From positions 421,950-485,949 of the forward strand of contig NZ_CAKAKL010000003.1 of assembly GCF_916619195.1 (NCBI RefSeq): 64,000 nucleotides of DNA. Reading direction: 5' to 3'. The translations under genes and the position numbers were made by a program. Under the pieces are notes generated by a model, which saw nothing but the letters and a program-made list of their open reading frames with translations, searched no databases and was not told the DNA's origin. The stretch comes from Inquilinus sp. Marseille-Q2685 (GTDB lineage: Bacteria; Pseudomonadota; Alphaproteobacteria; DSM-16000; Inquilinaceae). Below are positions 24,899 through 36,244 of this stretch, one piece after another; position 1 is the stretch's first letter; every line of letters starts with the position of its first letter.

Positions 24899-26529
24899 GA
24901 CGCTTCCGCGGTGTCCGCCGGCAGCGCGAATTCGAACACCGCTCCCCCTTGCTCGTGAGTCCTGGCCGTCAACCGTCCACCATATGTCTCGATCGTCGAG
25001 CGGCAGATCGCAAGCCCCATTCCCATGCCGCCCCGCTTGGTCGTGAAGAAGGGCTCGAACAGCTTGGCCTGGACCTCATCGGGAATGCCCTTGCCGCGAT
25101 CGCGGATGCCGACGCGCACCTCCGGCGCGTCAGCGTCGGCGGGACCGTCGACGCTGATCGTCAGCTCGCGCGCCGCGATCTGGGTTTCGGCCATGGCGTG
25201 GGCGCCGTTGGTCACCAGGTTGATCAGCACCTGCTGCAGCGCCACGCGGTCGGCCCGGATCGGCGGCACCGCCGGCGCGAACCGGGTGACGACGGTCGCG
25301 GCGTGGGCGGTCAGCTCGGTCTCCAGCAGCGCGACCGTCTCCTCGATCAGCTCGCGCAGGTCGATCGCCTCGTCCCTGCGCTGGTCGCGGACCAGCTGAC
25401 CGCGGGTGCGCTGCACGATCTCGGCGGCCCGCCGGCCGTCGCGCACCGTCCGCTCCGCCGCCCGTGCCGCCGCCTCGATATCGGGCGGATCCTTGCCGAG
25501 CCAGCGCAGACAGGTCTGGGCGTTCATCACCACGGCGCCCAGCGGCTGGTTGAGCTCATGCGCGATCGAGGCCGACAGCGCACCGACCGTCGCCGCACGC
25601 GAGGCCCGCGCCAGCTCGGCCTGCACGGCCAGCTGCGTCTGCTGGATCTGCTCGCGCTGGGTTACATCCACCGTGGCGACGACCACGCGGTCGAACTCGT
25701 CCGCCTCGTCCGGGAAGGCGACGCCGAGAAGGACGGTCAGCACCTGCCCGTCCGCGGCGACCAGCTTTCCCTTCCCCTCGAACTGGCTGCTGCCCTCGGT
25801 CACCGCCATCAGGACCGCCAGCAGGGCAGGATCGTCGGCCGGCAGGAAGCGCTCGAGCGGGCCCAGCGCCTCGGCCGGCGAAGACAGCCGCAGCAGCTCC
25901 GCCGTCGCGTCGTTGACGCGCACGGTACGGATCCGGCGGATGCAGTCGCGGGCGAAAGCCGGGTGCGCGCGGGCATGGGCGGCGAGATCCCTCACGCCCT
26001 GCTGCCGCAGTGCCGTGAGCATGGCCCGGACCTCGGAGTAGTCCTGCTCCCACAGCGCGACCGGGGCCTGCTCGAAGATCGAGCGGTAGCGCGCCTCGCT
26101 GCGGGCCAGGGCGGCGTTGGCCTTTACCAGGGACTGCTTCGACGCCTGGTCGCGCAGCAGCAGGGCCGTGGTGACCAGGATCGCGGCCAGCGAGATGCCG
26201 AAGCGCACCGCGGCCGAGACATCGGCCTCCAGCCCGTGCGAGGTCGCGAAGGCGACCAGGGCGAGACCGGCGCAGGTCAGCGCCAGCAGGATAAGGCCAC
26301 GCCGCGAGACGGTGTCCGAGGCGATCAGCATCACCAGCACATAGAGGACGGCGATGGCCCCGGTGACGTCGGTGAAGGTGTCAACGACGAAGACGGCCGA
26401 ACCCAGGAGGAGCGCCAGGAGACGATGCCATCGGCGCCGGTTGGAGCTGATCCATCCCCAGCCCAGCCCGGCGCCTTGCCCCGGCTCGAGACCGGCGCTG
26501 CCGGGCAGCTCTGCGGTGTCGCGGTTCAT
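24895..26529 (-). CDS. Membrane sensor histidine kinase with PAS-like domain
   Basis: 544 residues. Three to four hydrophobic segments (about residues 37-125) anchor the protein. A PAS-like region begins at ARYRSIFEQAPVALWEQDY and includes a VVATVDVTQREQ linker. The HisKA box is SIAHELNQPLGAVVMNAQ with the phosphorylated histidine. The ATPase end shows LINLVTNGAHAM, DRGKGIPDEV and GMGMGLAICRSTIETYGG. It is of the FixL/DctB-like HELNQPL type. It starts the kinase-regulator-regulator operon; its signal is not known. Confidence 0.93.
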   Translation of the reverse strand: MNRDTAELPGSAGLEPGQGAGLGWGWISSNRRRWHRLLALLLGSAVFVVDTFTDVTGAIAVLYVLVMLIASDTVSRRGLILLALTCAGLALVAFATSHGLEADVSAAVRFGISLAAILVTTALLLRDQASKQSLVKANAALARSEARYRSIFEQAPVALWEQDYSEVRAMLTALRQQGVRDLAAHARAHPAFARDCIRRIRTVRVNDATAELLRLSSPAEALGPLERFLPADDPALLAVLMAVTEGSSQFEGKGKLVAADGQVLTVLLGVAFPDEADEFDRVVVATVDVTQREQIQQTQLAVQAELARASRAATVGALSASIAHELNQPLGAVVMNAQTCLRWLGKDPPDIEAAARAAERTVRDGRRAAEIVQRTRGQLVRDQRRDEAIDLRELIEETVALLETELTAHAATVVTRFAPAVPPIRADRVALQQVLINLVTNGAHAMAETQIAARELTISVDGPADADAPEVRVGIRDRGKGIPDEVQAKLFEPFFTTKRGGMGMGLAICRSTIETYGGRLTARTHEQGGAVFEFALPADTAEAS

Positions 26530-26644
26530 CGACGATGCAACCCGGGTTTGTCAAACGGAGTCGTGAGAAGGGCAGGGGCCAGCCTGACGCGGGCGCTCGC
26601 CGACCGTCAAGCGGCGTGCCGTCTCGCAACGGTTGCGCCCGTCA

Positions 26645-28156
<1,512 letters not shown>

Positions 28157-28158
28157 GG

Positions 28159-29130
28159 TCAGGCTCCCGCCGCCGCGGCCTTGCGCAGCCGCAGCTCGCG
28201 CAGGCGGTTGATGCCGACCGCCCACAGGATCAGGACGCCGAGCACGACCTGGACCAGGAAGGGGTCGATGTTGAACAGCACCAGGGCCTGGGTGATGATC
28301 GCGACGATGACGACGCCCAGCAGTGTCGCCGACACGCTGACATGGCCGCCGGACAGCACCGCCCCGCCGATCACCGGTGCTGCGAAGGACAGGATCAGCC
28401 AGTCGTCGCCGATGGTCGGCTGGCCGATCTGCAGCCGCGCCACCAGCAGGATGCCGGCCAGGGCGGCGAGCAGACCGGAGATGGCATGGGCCGCCACCAC
28501 GGTGAACCCGACCGAGATGCCCGACAGCTCCGCCGCGTGCTGGTTGCCGCCGACCGCCAGGATGAAGCGGCCCAGCGCCTGGCGGTTCAGCAGGAACCAC
28601 AGGCCGACCGCCACCAGCGCCGTCGGCAGCACCAGCCAGGGCAGGGGGTCGATGAAGGTGGTGTTGCCGAAGGCTTTCACTGCGTCCGGGATGCCGTAGA
28701 AGGGCTGGGCCTGGGTGATGCCGAGATTGATGCCCTTGAACATCGACAGGCTGGCCAGGGTGATGACGAAGGCGCTGATCCCGGTCCAGGCGATGAACAC
28801 GCCGTTCACCATCCCGGCGCCGAGGCCGATCAGCAGCGCCAGCACGGCCGCGACCGGTGCCGGCAGGCCCCAAACCTGCATCATCCCGGCGAAGCTGATC
28901 GCCGCCAGGCCGCCGATGGCGCCGACGGACAGGTTCATCTGGCCGACCGCGATGATGATCATCTGCGAGAAGGCGATCAGCGCGTTGATCGAGATCGCCA
29001 GCAGCAGCACCTGGATGTTCAGCGGCGACAGGAAGGACGGGTTGAAGGCGCCGACGATGACGATCGCCAGCGCCGTGACCAGCAGCGGGCCGAACCAGTC
29101 GGTGCGGGCGTAGCGGGAGAGGGCACCCAT
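28159..29130 (-). CDS. Sugar ABC transporter permease (RbsC type), first copy
   Basis: 323 residues with 8-10 membrane segments. It carries the family sequence of the ribose permease class: MIIIAVGQMNLSVGAIGGLAA near the start and VISGLLAALAGILLVAR-like text with GDDWLILSFAAPVIGGAVLSGG in the second half. ATG 29130 overlaps the stop of the next permease by 1 nt. It pairs with the second permease as a heterodimer. Confidence 0.92.
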   Translation of the reverse strand: MGALSRYARTDWFGPLLVTALAIVIVGAFNPSFLSPLNIQVLLLAISINALIAFSQMIIIAVGQMNLSVGAIGGLAAISFAGMMQVWGLPAPVAAVLALLIGLGAGMVNGVFIAWTGISAFVITLASLSMFKGINLGITQAQPFYGIPDAVKAFGNTTFIDPLPWLVLPTALVAVGLWFLLNRQALGRFILAVGGNQHAAELSGISVGFTVVAAHAISGLLAALAGILLVARLQIGQPTIGDDWLILSFAAPVIGGAVLSGGHVSVSATLLGVVIVAIITQALVLFNIDPFLVQVVLGVLILWAVGINRLRELRLRKAAAAGA

Positions 29131-30170
29131 CACACCATCCTCCGGCGCGCCAGGAACGAGCGGCGCGCCATGTCCATCAGCACGGCCAGGAGCAGCAGCA
29201 GGCCCAGGAAAGCCTGGACCCAGAATTCGCCGACCTGCAGCAGCAGCAGGCCGCTGGTCAGCAGCGTCACCAGGAAGGCGCCGAGGAAGGTGCCGGCCAC
29301 CGACACCCGCCCGCCGGACAGGAGCGTGCCGCCCAGCACCGGGCCCAGGAAGGCGGGCAGCAGCCAGTCCTGCCCCAGCTGCCCGGCCATCGAGGGCAGG
29401 GCGGCGCCGTTGCGCGCCACCAGCATCAGCGCGGCGATGCCGGCCAGCAGGCCCGACAGCGCGTGGCAATAGATGAAGACGCGGTCGACGCGGATGCCGG
29501 ACAGGGCGGCCGCCTCCGGCTTTGCGCCGGCGGCCAGCATCTCGCGCCCGGTCACGGTGAAGCGGTACAGCACCACCAGAAGGGCGGCGACGATGATGGC
29601 CACCAGCAGCAGCGGCGACAGCGTGTTGCCCAGGAATTTCAGCCGCCCGAAGCCGGAGAACACCGCCGGCAGCTCGCGATAGGACTCGCCCCGGGTCAGA
29701 AAGATCATCAGCCCGAAGAAGATGCTCATGCTGGCCAGGGTGATGATGAAGCTGTGCAGTCCGGAGCGGACGATGGTCCAGCCGTTGACCACGCCCAGCG
29801 CCGCGCCCAGCGCCAGCCCGCCCAGGATCCCCAGCGGCCAGGGCAGGCCGGCATCCTGGATCAGCCAGCCGCAGGCCATGGCGGCGCAGACGCCGATGGC
29901 GCCGACCGCCAGGTTCAGCCCGCCGGTGACGATCACCACCATCATCGACAGGCCGATCATGACGTTGATCGCGGCGGTGCGGCCCAACGCGAACAGGTTG
30001 AACGGCGACAGGAAGCCGGGGGTCAGCAGGCCGAAGGCGGTGACGAACACCGCGATCAGCACGATCAGGCCGAACTCGTTGGTCAGCCAGAAGCGCGGCC
30101 GGCCGGACGCCGCGCGCGGCGTCGCCTGCGGTGACCCTGCGTGGGACGGGGCACTGTCTTCGGCATGCAT
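29130..30170 (-). CDS. Sugar ABC transporter permease (RbsC type), second copy
   Basis: 346 residues from ATG 30170. A Ser/Pro-rich N-terminal tail of about 30 residues precedes the first membrane helix (FGLIVLIAVFVTAFGLLTPGF). Class marks are MMVVIVTGGLNLAVGAIGVCAA and GQDWLLPAFLGPVLGGTLLSGG. Having two different RbsC-type permeases beside one two-module ATPase points to a heterodimeric channel. Upstream in-frame sequence to 30395 overlaps the binding-protein gene and is not coding. Confidence 0.92.
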   Translation of the reverse strand: MHAEDSAPSHAGSPQATPRAASGRPRFWLTNEFGLIVLIAVFVTAFGLLTPGFLSPFNLFALGRTAAINVMIGLSMMVVIVTGGLNLAVGAIGVCAAMACGWLIQDAGLPWPLGILGGLALGAALGVVNGWTIVRSGLHSFIITLASMSIFFGLMIFLTRGESYRELPAVFSGFGRLKFLGNTLSPLLLVAIIVAALLVVLYRFTVTGREMLAAGAKPEAAALSGIRVDRVFIYCHALSGLLAGIAALMLVARNGAALPSMAGQLGQDWLLPAFLGPVLGGTLLSGGRVSVAGTFLGAFLVTLLTSGLLLLQVGEFWVQAFLGLLLLLAVLMDMARRSFLARRRMV

Positions 30171-30204
30171 CGGTCTGCTCTGGACGGGAAGCGATGTTCG
30201 GATG

Positions 30205-30231
30205 CCGGCCGGGCCGCGAGGGCCCGACCGG
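30205..30231 (-). repeat. Intercistronic stem-loop after the binding-protein gene
   Basis: Arms CCGGCCGGGCC (30205-30215) and GGCCCGACCGG (30221-30231) pair over 11 positions with one wobble around a 5-nt loop, 10 nt after the binding-protein stop. It fits an mRNA-stabilising or attenuating hairpin between the binding-protein and permease genes. Confidence 0.65.
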
Positions 30232-30241
30232 TCGGAGCCGC

Positions 30242-31264
<1,023 letters not shown>

Positions 31265-31306
31265 GAGAGATCCTCCCCAGGGTTTCTTGAGGCCGCCAAG
31301 GCGTCG

Positions 31307-31349
31307 GCGCACTTGAACGGCGCGGTGGAACGCTAGTATCCAAGTGTGC
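31307..31349. promoter_or_regulatory. Candidate operator between the sugar transporter and its GntR regulator
   Basis: Arms GCGCACTTG (31307-31315) and CAAGTGTGC (31341-31349) form an inverted repeat with one mismatch and 25 nt between them. They lie in the divergent gap between the binding-protein gene and the GntR gene. They could be two half-sites or one spaced operator. Confidence 0.35.
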
Positions 31350-31428
31350 AAGGCGCAATCGAATTATGGCCCTTCTGGCCGAACAGGTCGGACAAATGGC
31401 CGGGAACTGTGCCGTTCGGGAGGGAGAG

Positions 31429-32181
31429 ATGCCGATCGCCGCACCAACCGAAGACCCGCCGATCGCCGCCGCCGAGCCGGACGAGGCGTCGGGCGGGTTG
31501 CAGGCGATTCGTCTCCGCCTCGACCGCCGCCTGCCGGTCGCCGACCAGGTGCATGAGGCGCTGCGCCACGCCATCGTCGGCGTCCATCTGCTGCCCGGCA
31601 CCCCGATCAGCGAGAACAGCATCAGCCGGCAGTTCGGCGTGTCGCGCACGCCGATCCGCGCAGCGATCCAGCGGCTGGCGGAGGAGGGGCTGATCGACGT
31701 CTATCCGCAGCAGGGCAGCTTCGTCGCCCCGATCCGGCTCGGCGGCATCGGCGACGCGCATTTCGTGCGCCGGGCGCTGGAGGTGGCGGTGCTGCGCGAG
31801 ACGGCGGAGATCTGGACCCCGGCGATGAGCGCCGCGGCCCGGGCGGTGCCGGCGAAGCAGCGGGTGCTGCTGGAAGCTGGCGACACCGACGGCTTCCACG
31901 CCGCGGACGAGGAGTTCCACCACCTGCTGATGAGCTTCGCCAACCGCGAGGGGGTGTGGACCACGATCCAGACCGCCTGGACCCGGCTGGCCCGCTTCAT
32001 GCGGCTGTTCGGCAGCCCGGACCGGCTGCCGCTGGTGATCGAGGAGCATCTCGCGATCATCGACGCGCTGGACGCCGGTGACGCAGCGGAGGCCGAGGCG
32101 CGGCTGGTCTATCACGTCGATCGCGCCTTCGTGCTGCTCGACCAGCTGCCCGAGCGCTACCGCCGCTACGTGGTCGACTGA
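31429..32181 (+). CDS. GntR family regulator (FCD domain)
   Basis: 250 residues from ATG 31429, preceded by GGGAGGGAGAG. The winged helix has VADQVHEALRHAIVGVHLLPGTPISENSI and the recognition helix VSRTPIRAAIQRLAEEGLI. The FCD ligand domain includes ADEEFHHLLM, HLAIIDAL and a C-terminal DQLPERYR. It diverges from the sugar transporter operon and ends 16 nt from the convergent enolase-family gene, so it most likely controls one or both. Confidence 0.92.
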   Translation: MPIAAPTEDPPIAAAEPDEASGGLQAIRLRLDRRLPVADQVHEALRHAIVGVHLLPGTPISENSISRQFGVSRTPIRAAIQRLAEEGLIDVYPQQGSFVAPIRLGGIGDAHFVRRALEVAVLRETAEIWTPAMSAAARAVPAKQRVLLEAGDTDGFHAADEEFHHLLMSFANREGVWTTIQTAWTRLARFMRLFGSPDRLPLVIEEHLAIIDALDAGDAAEAEARLVYHVDRAFVLLDQLPERYRRYVVD

Positions 32182-32197
32182 GGCAGCCGCCACGGCG

Positions 32198-33307
32198 TCA
32201 TCGGCCGGCGTGACGGCTGCGGTGGATGATGACGCGGTCCAGCGCCTCCCAGTCCCACTCGATGCCCAGCCCCGGCTTCTCCGACGGGATGGCGCGGCCG
32301 TTCTCGATCCGGATCTCCTCGGTGGTGACGAGGTCGAGCTGCGGGATGTATTCCAGCCAGCGGCTGTTCGGCACGGCGCAGCACAGCGGCAGGTGCAGCT
32401 CCATCAGGAAATGCGGGCAGACCGGGACGTTGAAGGCTTCGGCCATGTGCGCGACCTTCAGCCAGGGGGTGATGCCGCCGATCCGGCCGACGTCGACCTG
32501 GACGATCGAGCAGGCGTCGCCCTGCAGGTAGTCCTTGAACTGCGAGATGCTGTACAGGGATTCGCCGACCGCGATCGGCACGCTGGTCGACGCCGCCAGC
32601 CGCTGATGCGCGCGCACGTCGTCGGCGTGGATCGGCTCCTCGAACCAGGCGATGCCGACATCCTGGAAGCGGCTCACCCGGCGCACCGCCTCGTCCAGGG
32701 TGAAGCCCTGGTTGGCGTCGGTCATGATCTCCCAGGTGTCACCGACCTTCTCCCGCACCGCCGACAGGCGGGCCATGTCCTCGGCGACATGCGGCCGGCC
32801 GACCTTCACCTTGGTGCCGCCGAAGCCCTTTTCCTTGGCCTGCAGCGCCTCCTCGACCAGCGCCGCCCGGTCCAGGTGCAGCCAGCCGCCCTCGGTGTAA
32901 TAGAGCTGGATGCTGTCCTTGGCGCCGCCGGCCAGCCGGTGGAGCGGGATGCCGGTGCGGCGGCTGCGCAGGTCCCACAGCGCCGTGTCGATGGCGGCCA
33001 GCGCGATCGAGGTCAAGGCCCCGACCGTGGTGGCGTGGACCCGGTAGAACAGGTCGCGCCAGATCCGCTCGATCTCGTCCGCCTCGCGGCCGATCAGCAG
33101 CGGCGCCAGATGGTCGTCCAGCAGCCGGGCGACGGAGGAGCCGCCGGTGCCGATGGTGTAGCTGTAGCCGGTGCCGACGGCGCCGTCGGCATCGGTGATG
33201 CGGACCATCGGCGTCTCCTGCAGCTCGAAGGCCTGCACCGCGTCGGTGCGCTTGACCTTGGGCTTCAGGTCGGCCTGCAGGACCTCGACGGAAACGATCT
33301 TGGCCAC
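32198..33307 (-). CDS. Mandelate racemase/muconate lactonizing enzyme family protein (sugar-acid dehydratase or racemase)
   Basis: 369 residues from GTG 33307, with AAGGA about 10 nt upstream. An N-terminal capping domain precedes the TIM barrel. Catalytic marks are the KxK motif in GTKVKVGRP, metal ligands in TDANQG, WFEEPI and VGESL, and a His in CPHFLMELHL on a late strand. Enolase-superfamily members of this kind dehydrate or epimerise sugar acids using magnesium. Its substrate is probably related to the ligand of the neighbouring ABC transporter. A second GntR gene is directly upstream on the same strand. Confidence 0.9.
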   Translation of the reverse strand: MAKIVSVEVLQADLKPKVKRTDAVQAFELQETPMVRITDADGAVGTGYSYTIGTGGSSVARLLDDHLAPLLIGREADEIERIWRDLFYRVHATTVGALTSIALAAIDTALWDLRSRRTGIPLHRLAGGAKDSIQLYYTEGGWLHLDRAALVEEALQAKEKGFGGTKVKVGRPHVAEDMARLSAVREKVGDTWEIMTDANQGFTLDEAVRRVSRFQDVGIAWFEEPIHADDVRAHQRLAASTSVPIAVGESLYSISQFKDYLQGDACSIVQVDVGRIGGITPWLKVAHMAEAFNVPVCPHFLMELHLPLCCAVPNSRWLEYIPQLDLVTTEEIRIENGRAIPSEKPGLGIEWDWEALDRVIIHRSRHAGR

Positions 33308-33341
33308 GGGAAGATGTCCTTTGCGGTGAAGGGATGGTCGG

Positions 33342-34019
33342 TCAGGCCGGCTCGTCGGCCGTCCAGCCGTCATAGCGCTGCCAGGAGGCGCGCAGGTGAC
33401 GCTCGAGCGCCGCGCCGGCAGCCCCCTCGTCGCCTTCGGCGATGGCGGCCAGGATGGCCTGGTGCTCGGCGATCACGGGGGCGATCTCCTGCGGCACCTT
33501 GGCGAACAGCCGGGCGTGGTGCAGATGCGGGTGCAGGTCGCGCACGCTGCGGGCCAGGATCTCGTTGCCGGCGCCGTCCAGCATGGCCTCGTGGAAGGCC
33601 TGGTCGGCCTGGTTGGCGGTCAGGTAGTCGCGCGCCTTGCGGCCCATGCGGCCGCGCTCCATCGCCGCCAGGCTCCGCCGCATCCGCTCGATCGCCGCTG
33701 CCGGCCGGCGCCGCGCCATCTGCCGGGCGGCCCAGCCCTCGGCCAGGACGCGATAGGTCAGCAGCTGCTCGAACCAGTCGCGCGACGGCACCGGCGCGAC
33801 CGAGAAGCCGGCGAAGGAGGAGGACACCACCAGCCCGTCCGCCGCCAGGCGCATCAGCGCCTCGCGGATCGGCGACGAGCTGACCTCCAGCTCTCGCGAC
33901 AGGGCATCGATGTTCAGCCGCGCGCCCGGTTCATAGACCCGGTCCAGGATACGCTCCTGCAGCACCTGCACGACCTGATCGGCCAGGACGACGCGGGAGA
34001 TGCCGGCCTTCTGGGGCAT
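33342..34019 (-). CDS. GntR family regulator (FCD domain), second in the catabolic block
   Basis: 225 residues from ATG 34019, with AAGGAGAGG upstream. Winged helix: ADQVVQVLQERILDRVYEPGARL and VSSSPIREALMRLAADGLV. FCD domain: NQADQAFHEAML, HPHLHHARLF, EHQAILAAI and the C-terminal HLRASWQRY. It sits 34 nt in front of the enolase-family gene and the two probably form one transcript. Its own promoter and operator are probably the elements at 34045-34100. Confidence 0.92.
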   Translation of the reverse strand: MPQKAGISRVVLADQVVQVLQERILDRVYEPGARLNIDALSRELEVSSSPIREALMRLAADGLVVSSSFAGFSVAPVPSRDWFEQLLTYRVLAEGWAARQMARRRPAAAIERMRRSLAAMERGRMGRKARDYLTANQADQAFHEAMLDGAGNEILARSVRDLHPHLHHARLFAKVPQEIAPVIAEHQAILAAIAEGDEGAAGAALERHLRASWQRYDGWTADEPA

Positions 34020-34044
34020 CGCAACCTCTCCTTCAACGTCAGAC

Positions 34045-34100
34045 CTGATAGCGACCGGGCTATGATGGAGTCAATCGTGCATCATGGATCGTGCATGATT
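34045..34100 (-). promoter_or_regulatory. Promoter with GntR-type operator in front of the GntR/enolase-family pair
   Basis: On the minus strand a TTGACT box (34074-34069) and a TATCAG box (34050-34045) are 18 nt apart. Just upstream, ATCATG (34081-34086) and CATGAT (34094-34099) are perfect inverted arms. ATCGTGCAT occurs twice as a direct repeat (34074-34082 and 34088-34096), starting 14 bp apart. The site touches the -35 box, fitting autoregulation. Confidence 0.5.
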
Positions 34101-34142
34101 TTGATGGGCACGGCGGCAGCTCTGCGCGCTGCGGGAACTGTC

Positions 34143-35228
34143 CTAAGGGGGCGTGCCGGCCGGATTCCGGAACGCGACCGATGCGCGCTCCACCAGCCTG
34201 GTCGGGATCACGATGTGACGCGCGGGGCCGCCCAGACCCTTCAGCCTCGACACCAGCAACTCGGCCACCGCCGTGCCGAGCTGATGGACCGGCTGATCGA
34301 TGACGGTGACCGGCGGGCTGGGGACGCTGGTCCAGTCGGCGTCGTGGAAGGGGATCAGCGACAGGTCGTCCGGAATGGACCGGCGGAGCTCGCGCGCGAC
34401 CTTGAAGATCTCGAGCGCGATCAGGCTGTCGGACGCGAGGATGGCGGTCGGGGGCTCGGGCGATGTTAAGAGGTTCATCGCCAGCGTCCGCGTCTCCCCG
34501 CGCCCATTCGCCCCGAGCCAGACCGATCGTCCTGGCGAGGGGATCCGGGCCGTCTCGCAGGCCCCAAGAAAACCTTCGATGCGGTGCCGCACGGAGGCGG
34601 TGTGGATGTCGGCCAGGTCGCGATAGGTGTGCTCCGGCGTGTCGCAGGCGGTGACGTAGACGAGGCGCCGATGGCCGTGCTCGATCAGCAGGCGGGTCGC
34701 GGCTTCGGCCGCCTCGCGGTCGTCGACCGTGACCGTATCGACGGCCAGTTCCGGGATGGCGCGGTCGAGCAGAGCCAGCGGCCGGCCGGCGCGCTGGGCG
34801 TCCCGCAGATGGTCGATCTCGCGGGACCGCGACGGGGCGACGATCAGCCCGTCGACCCGCTTGGCGACCAAGGTCCGAATGGCGTCCCGCTCGGCCGCGA
34901 TGTCCTCGCCGGAATTGGCCAGGATCACCGTGTAGCCGGCGGCGCGCGCCACATCGGTGATGCCGCGGACGGCGGCGCTGAAGAACGGGTTCTCGATATC
35001 CCCGACCACCACGCCGATCGCACCCGACCGGCCCGTCGTCATGCTGCGCGCCAGCTCGTTGGGCCGATAATCGAGGGTCCTTGCCGCTGCGAGCACCTTC
35101 TCGCGCACCGCGTCGCTGACGATGCCGTAGCCTCCGAGGACCCGGGCCGCCGTGGCCTTTGCGACGCCCGCCGACCGGGCGACGTCGGCGACAGTGACGG
35201 ACGGCTTCGCAAGCGGGGGCTGTTCCAT
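34143..35228 (-). CDS. LacI family transcriptional regulator
   Basis: 361 residues. The LacI headpiece is TVADVARSAGVAKATAARVLGGYGIVSDAVREKVLAAA with hinge LDYRPNELARSMTTG. The core is a periplasmic-binding-like domain (IGVVVGDIENPFFSAAVRGI, DGLIVAPSRS, PTAILASDSLIALEIFKVA and SLIPFHDADWTSV). It diverges from the transporter-oxidase operon 35413-38974 across a gap that holds three identical-type palindromes at 35288-35341, almost certainly its binding sites. Confidence 0.94.
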   Translation of the reverse strand: MEQPPLAKPSVTVADVARSAGVAKATAARVLGGYGIVSDAVREKVLAAARTLDYRPNELARSMTTGRSGAIGVVVGDIENPFFSAAVRGITDVARAAGYTVILANSGEDIAAERDAIRTLVAKRVDGLIVAPSRSREIDHLRDAQRAGRPLALLDRAIPELAVDTVTVDDREAAEAATRLLIEHGHRRLVYVTACDTPEHTYRDLADIHTASVRHRIEGFLGACETARIPSPGRSVWLGANGRGETRTLAMNLLTSPEPPTAILASDSLIALEIFKVARELRRSIPDDLSLIPFHDADWTSVPSPPVTVIDQPVHQLGTAVAELLVSRLKGLGGPARHIVIPTRLVERASVAFRNPAGTPP

Positions 35229-35287
35229 CGGGCTGCTCTACAGGAGAGATTGACGGCCGGTCAACGCGGCCCTAACAATTTTGAAAA

Positions 35288-35341
35288 GAGACCGGTCTCA
35301 TTAAAACAGAGACCGGTCTCTCAAGGAAAGAGATCGGTCTC
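35288..35341. promoter_or_regulatory. Three LacI-type operators at exact 21-bp spacing
   Basis: GAGACCGGTCTC, a perfect 12-bp palindrome, occurs at 35288-35299 and 35309-35320, and as GAGATCGGTCTC (one change) at 35330-35341. The second copy extends to a 14-bp palindrome. Starts are 21 bp apart, two helical turns, so all three face the same side of the DNA. A central CG with inverted arms is typical for LacI-family operators. They lie 59 nt from the lacI start and 71 nt from the binding-protein start. Confidence 0.85.
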
Positions 35342-35412
35342 AACGGTCGAAACAGGAGTCCGGCACTGCGGCCGGGCATGGGCAGGCTGACAGAACACCA
35401 ACGGAGGGAGAC

Positions 35413-36237
35413 ATGAGGAGATTTGCGGGAATGCTGAGGATGGGGGCCCGGGCGCTGACCCTCGCGCTGGCTCTGGGCGGCTCGCTTGCAGGGCCGGCCC
35501 TGGCCGACTCCAACACCTACGGCCTGATCGACCCGAAGGTGATCACCGTCGGCACCATGGGCGACGCCAAGCCCTACACCTTCATGACGGCGGACGGACA
35601 GTTCACCGGCTTCGACATCGAGCTGTTCCTGAACGTGGCCGAGCGGATCGGCTTCAAGAAGGACCAGATCGTCTTCACCGGCCAGGAATTCTCCGCCCTG
35701 ATGCCGTCGGTCGCCAATGGCCGCTTCGACGTGGCGGTCGCGGCGATCGGCACCACCGAGGCGCGCAAGAAGACGGTCGATTTCTCCGACGGCTACCTGG
35801 CCGGCTACCTGTCGGTCCTGACCTCCGACCCGAAGGTCACCGACGCCGGCCAGCTCGCCGGCAAGCGGCTCGGCGTGGTGCAGGGCACGCTGCAGGAAAT
35901 CTATGCGGCCAAGAATTTCACTGCGACCGACCTGGTGAAGTTTCCCGACAACAACTCCGCCGTCGTCGCGCTCAACAACGGCACGATCGACGCGCATTTC
36001 CTCGATTACGAGGCCGCCAAGGACTATGCCGGCCGCTATCCCTCGCTCAAGGTCGCGATCAACATCCCCAGCTTCGACGCCCCGGCCGGCTTCGTCATCC
36101 GCAAGGGCAACGACGCGCTGCGTACGGCGCTGAACCAGGGGCTGCACGCGGCGATGCAGGATGGCACCTGGAAGACGCTCTACCAGAAGTGGTTCCCAGG
36201 CTCGCCGATGCCGGACCAGTACCTGCCCCAGAAATAG
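35413..36237 (+). CDS. Amino-acid-type ABC transporter substrate-binding protein (SBP family 3)
   Basis: 274 residues from ATG 35413, with GGAGGGAGAC directly upstream. A signal peptide ends near ALADS. The family 3 fold is seen in [71 protein letters not shown] and [10 protein letters not shown]. The Arg (EARKK) and Asp residues of the alpha-amino-acid site are present. It starts a LacI-controlled operon with a fused permease-ATPase and a FAD oxidase, so the ligand may be an amino-acid conjugate or opine rather than a free amino acid (inference). Confidence 0.92.
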   Translation: MRRFAGMLRMGARALTLALALGGSLAGPALADSNTYGLIDPKVITVGTMGDAKPYTFMTADGQFTGFDIELFLNVAERIGFKKDQIVFTGQEFSALMPSVANGRFDVAVAAIGTTEARKKTVDFSDGYLAGYLSVLTSDPKVTDAGQLAGKRLGVVQGTLQEIYAAKNFTATDLVKFPDNNSAVVALNNGTIDAHFLDYEAAKDYAGRYPSLKVAINIPSFDAPAGFVIRKGNDALRTALNQGLHAAMQDGTWKTLYQKWFPGSPMPDQYLPQK

Positions 36238-36244
36238 GCCGAAT

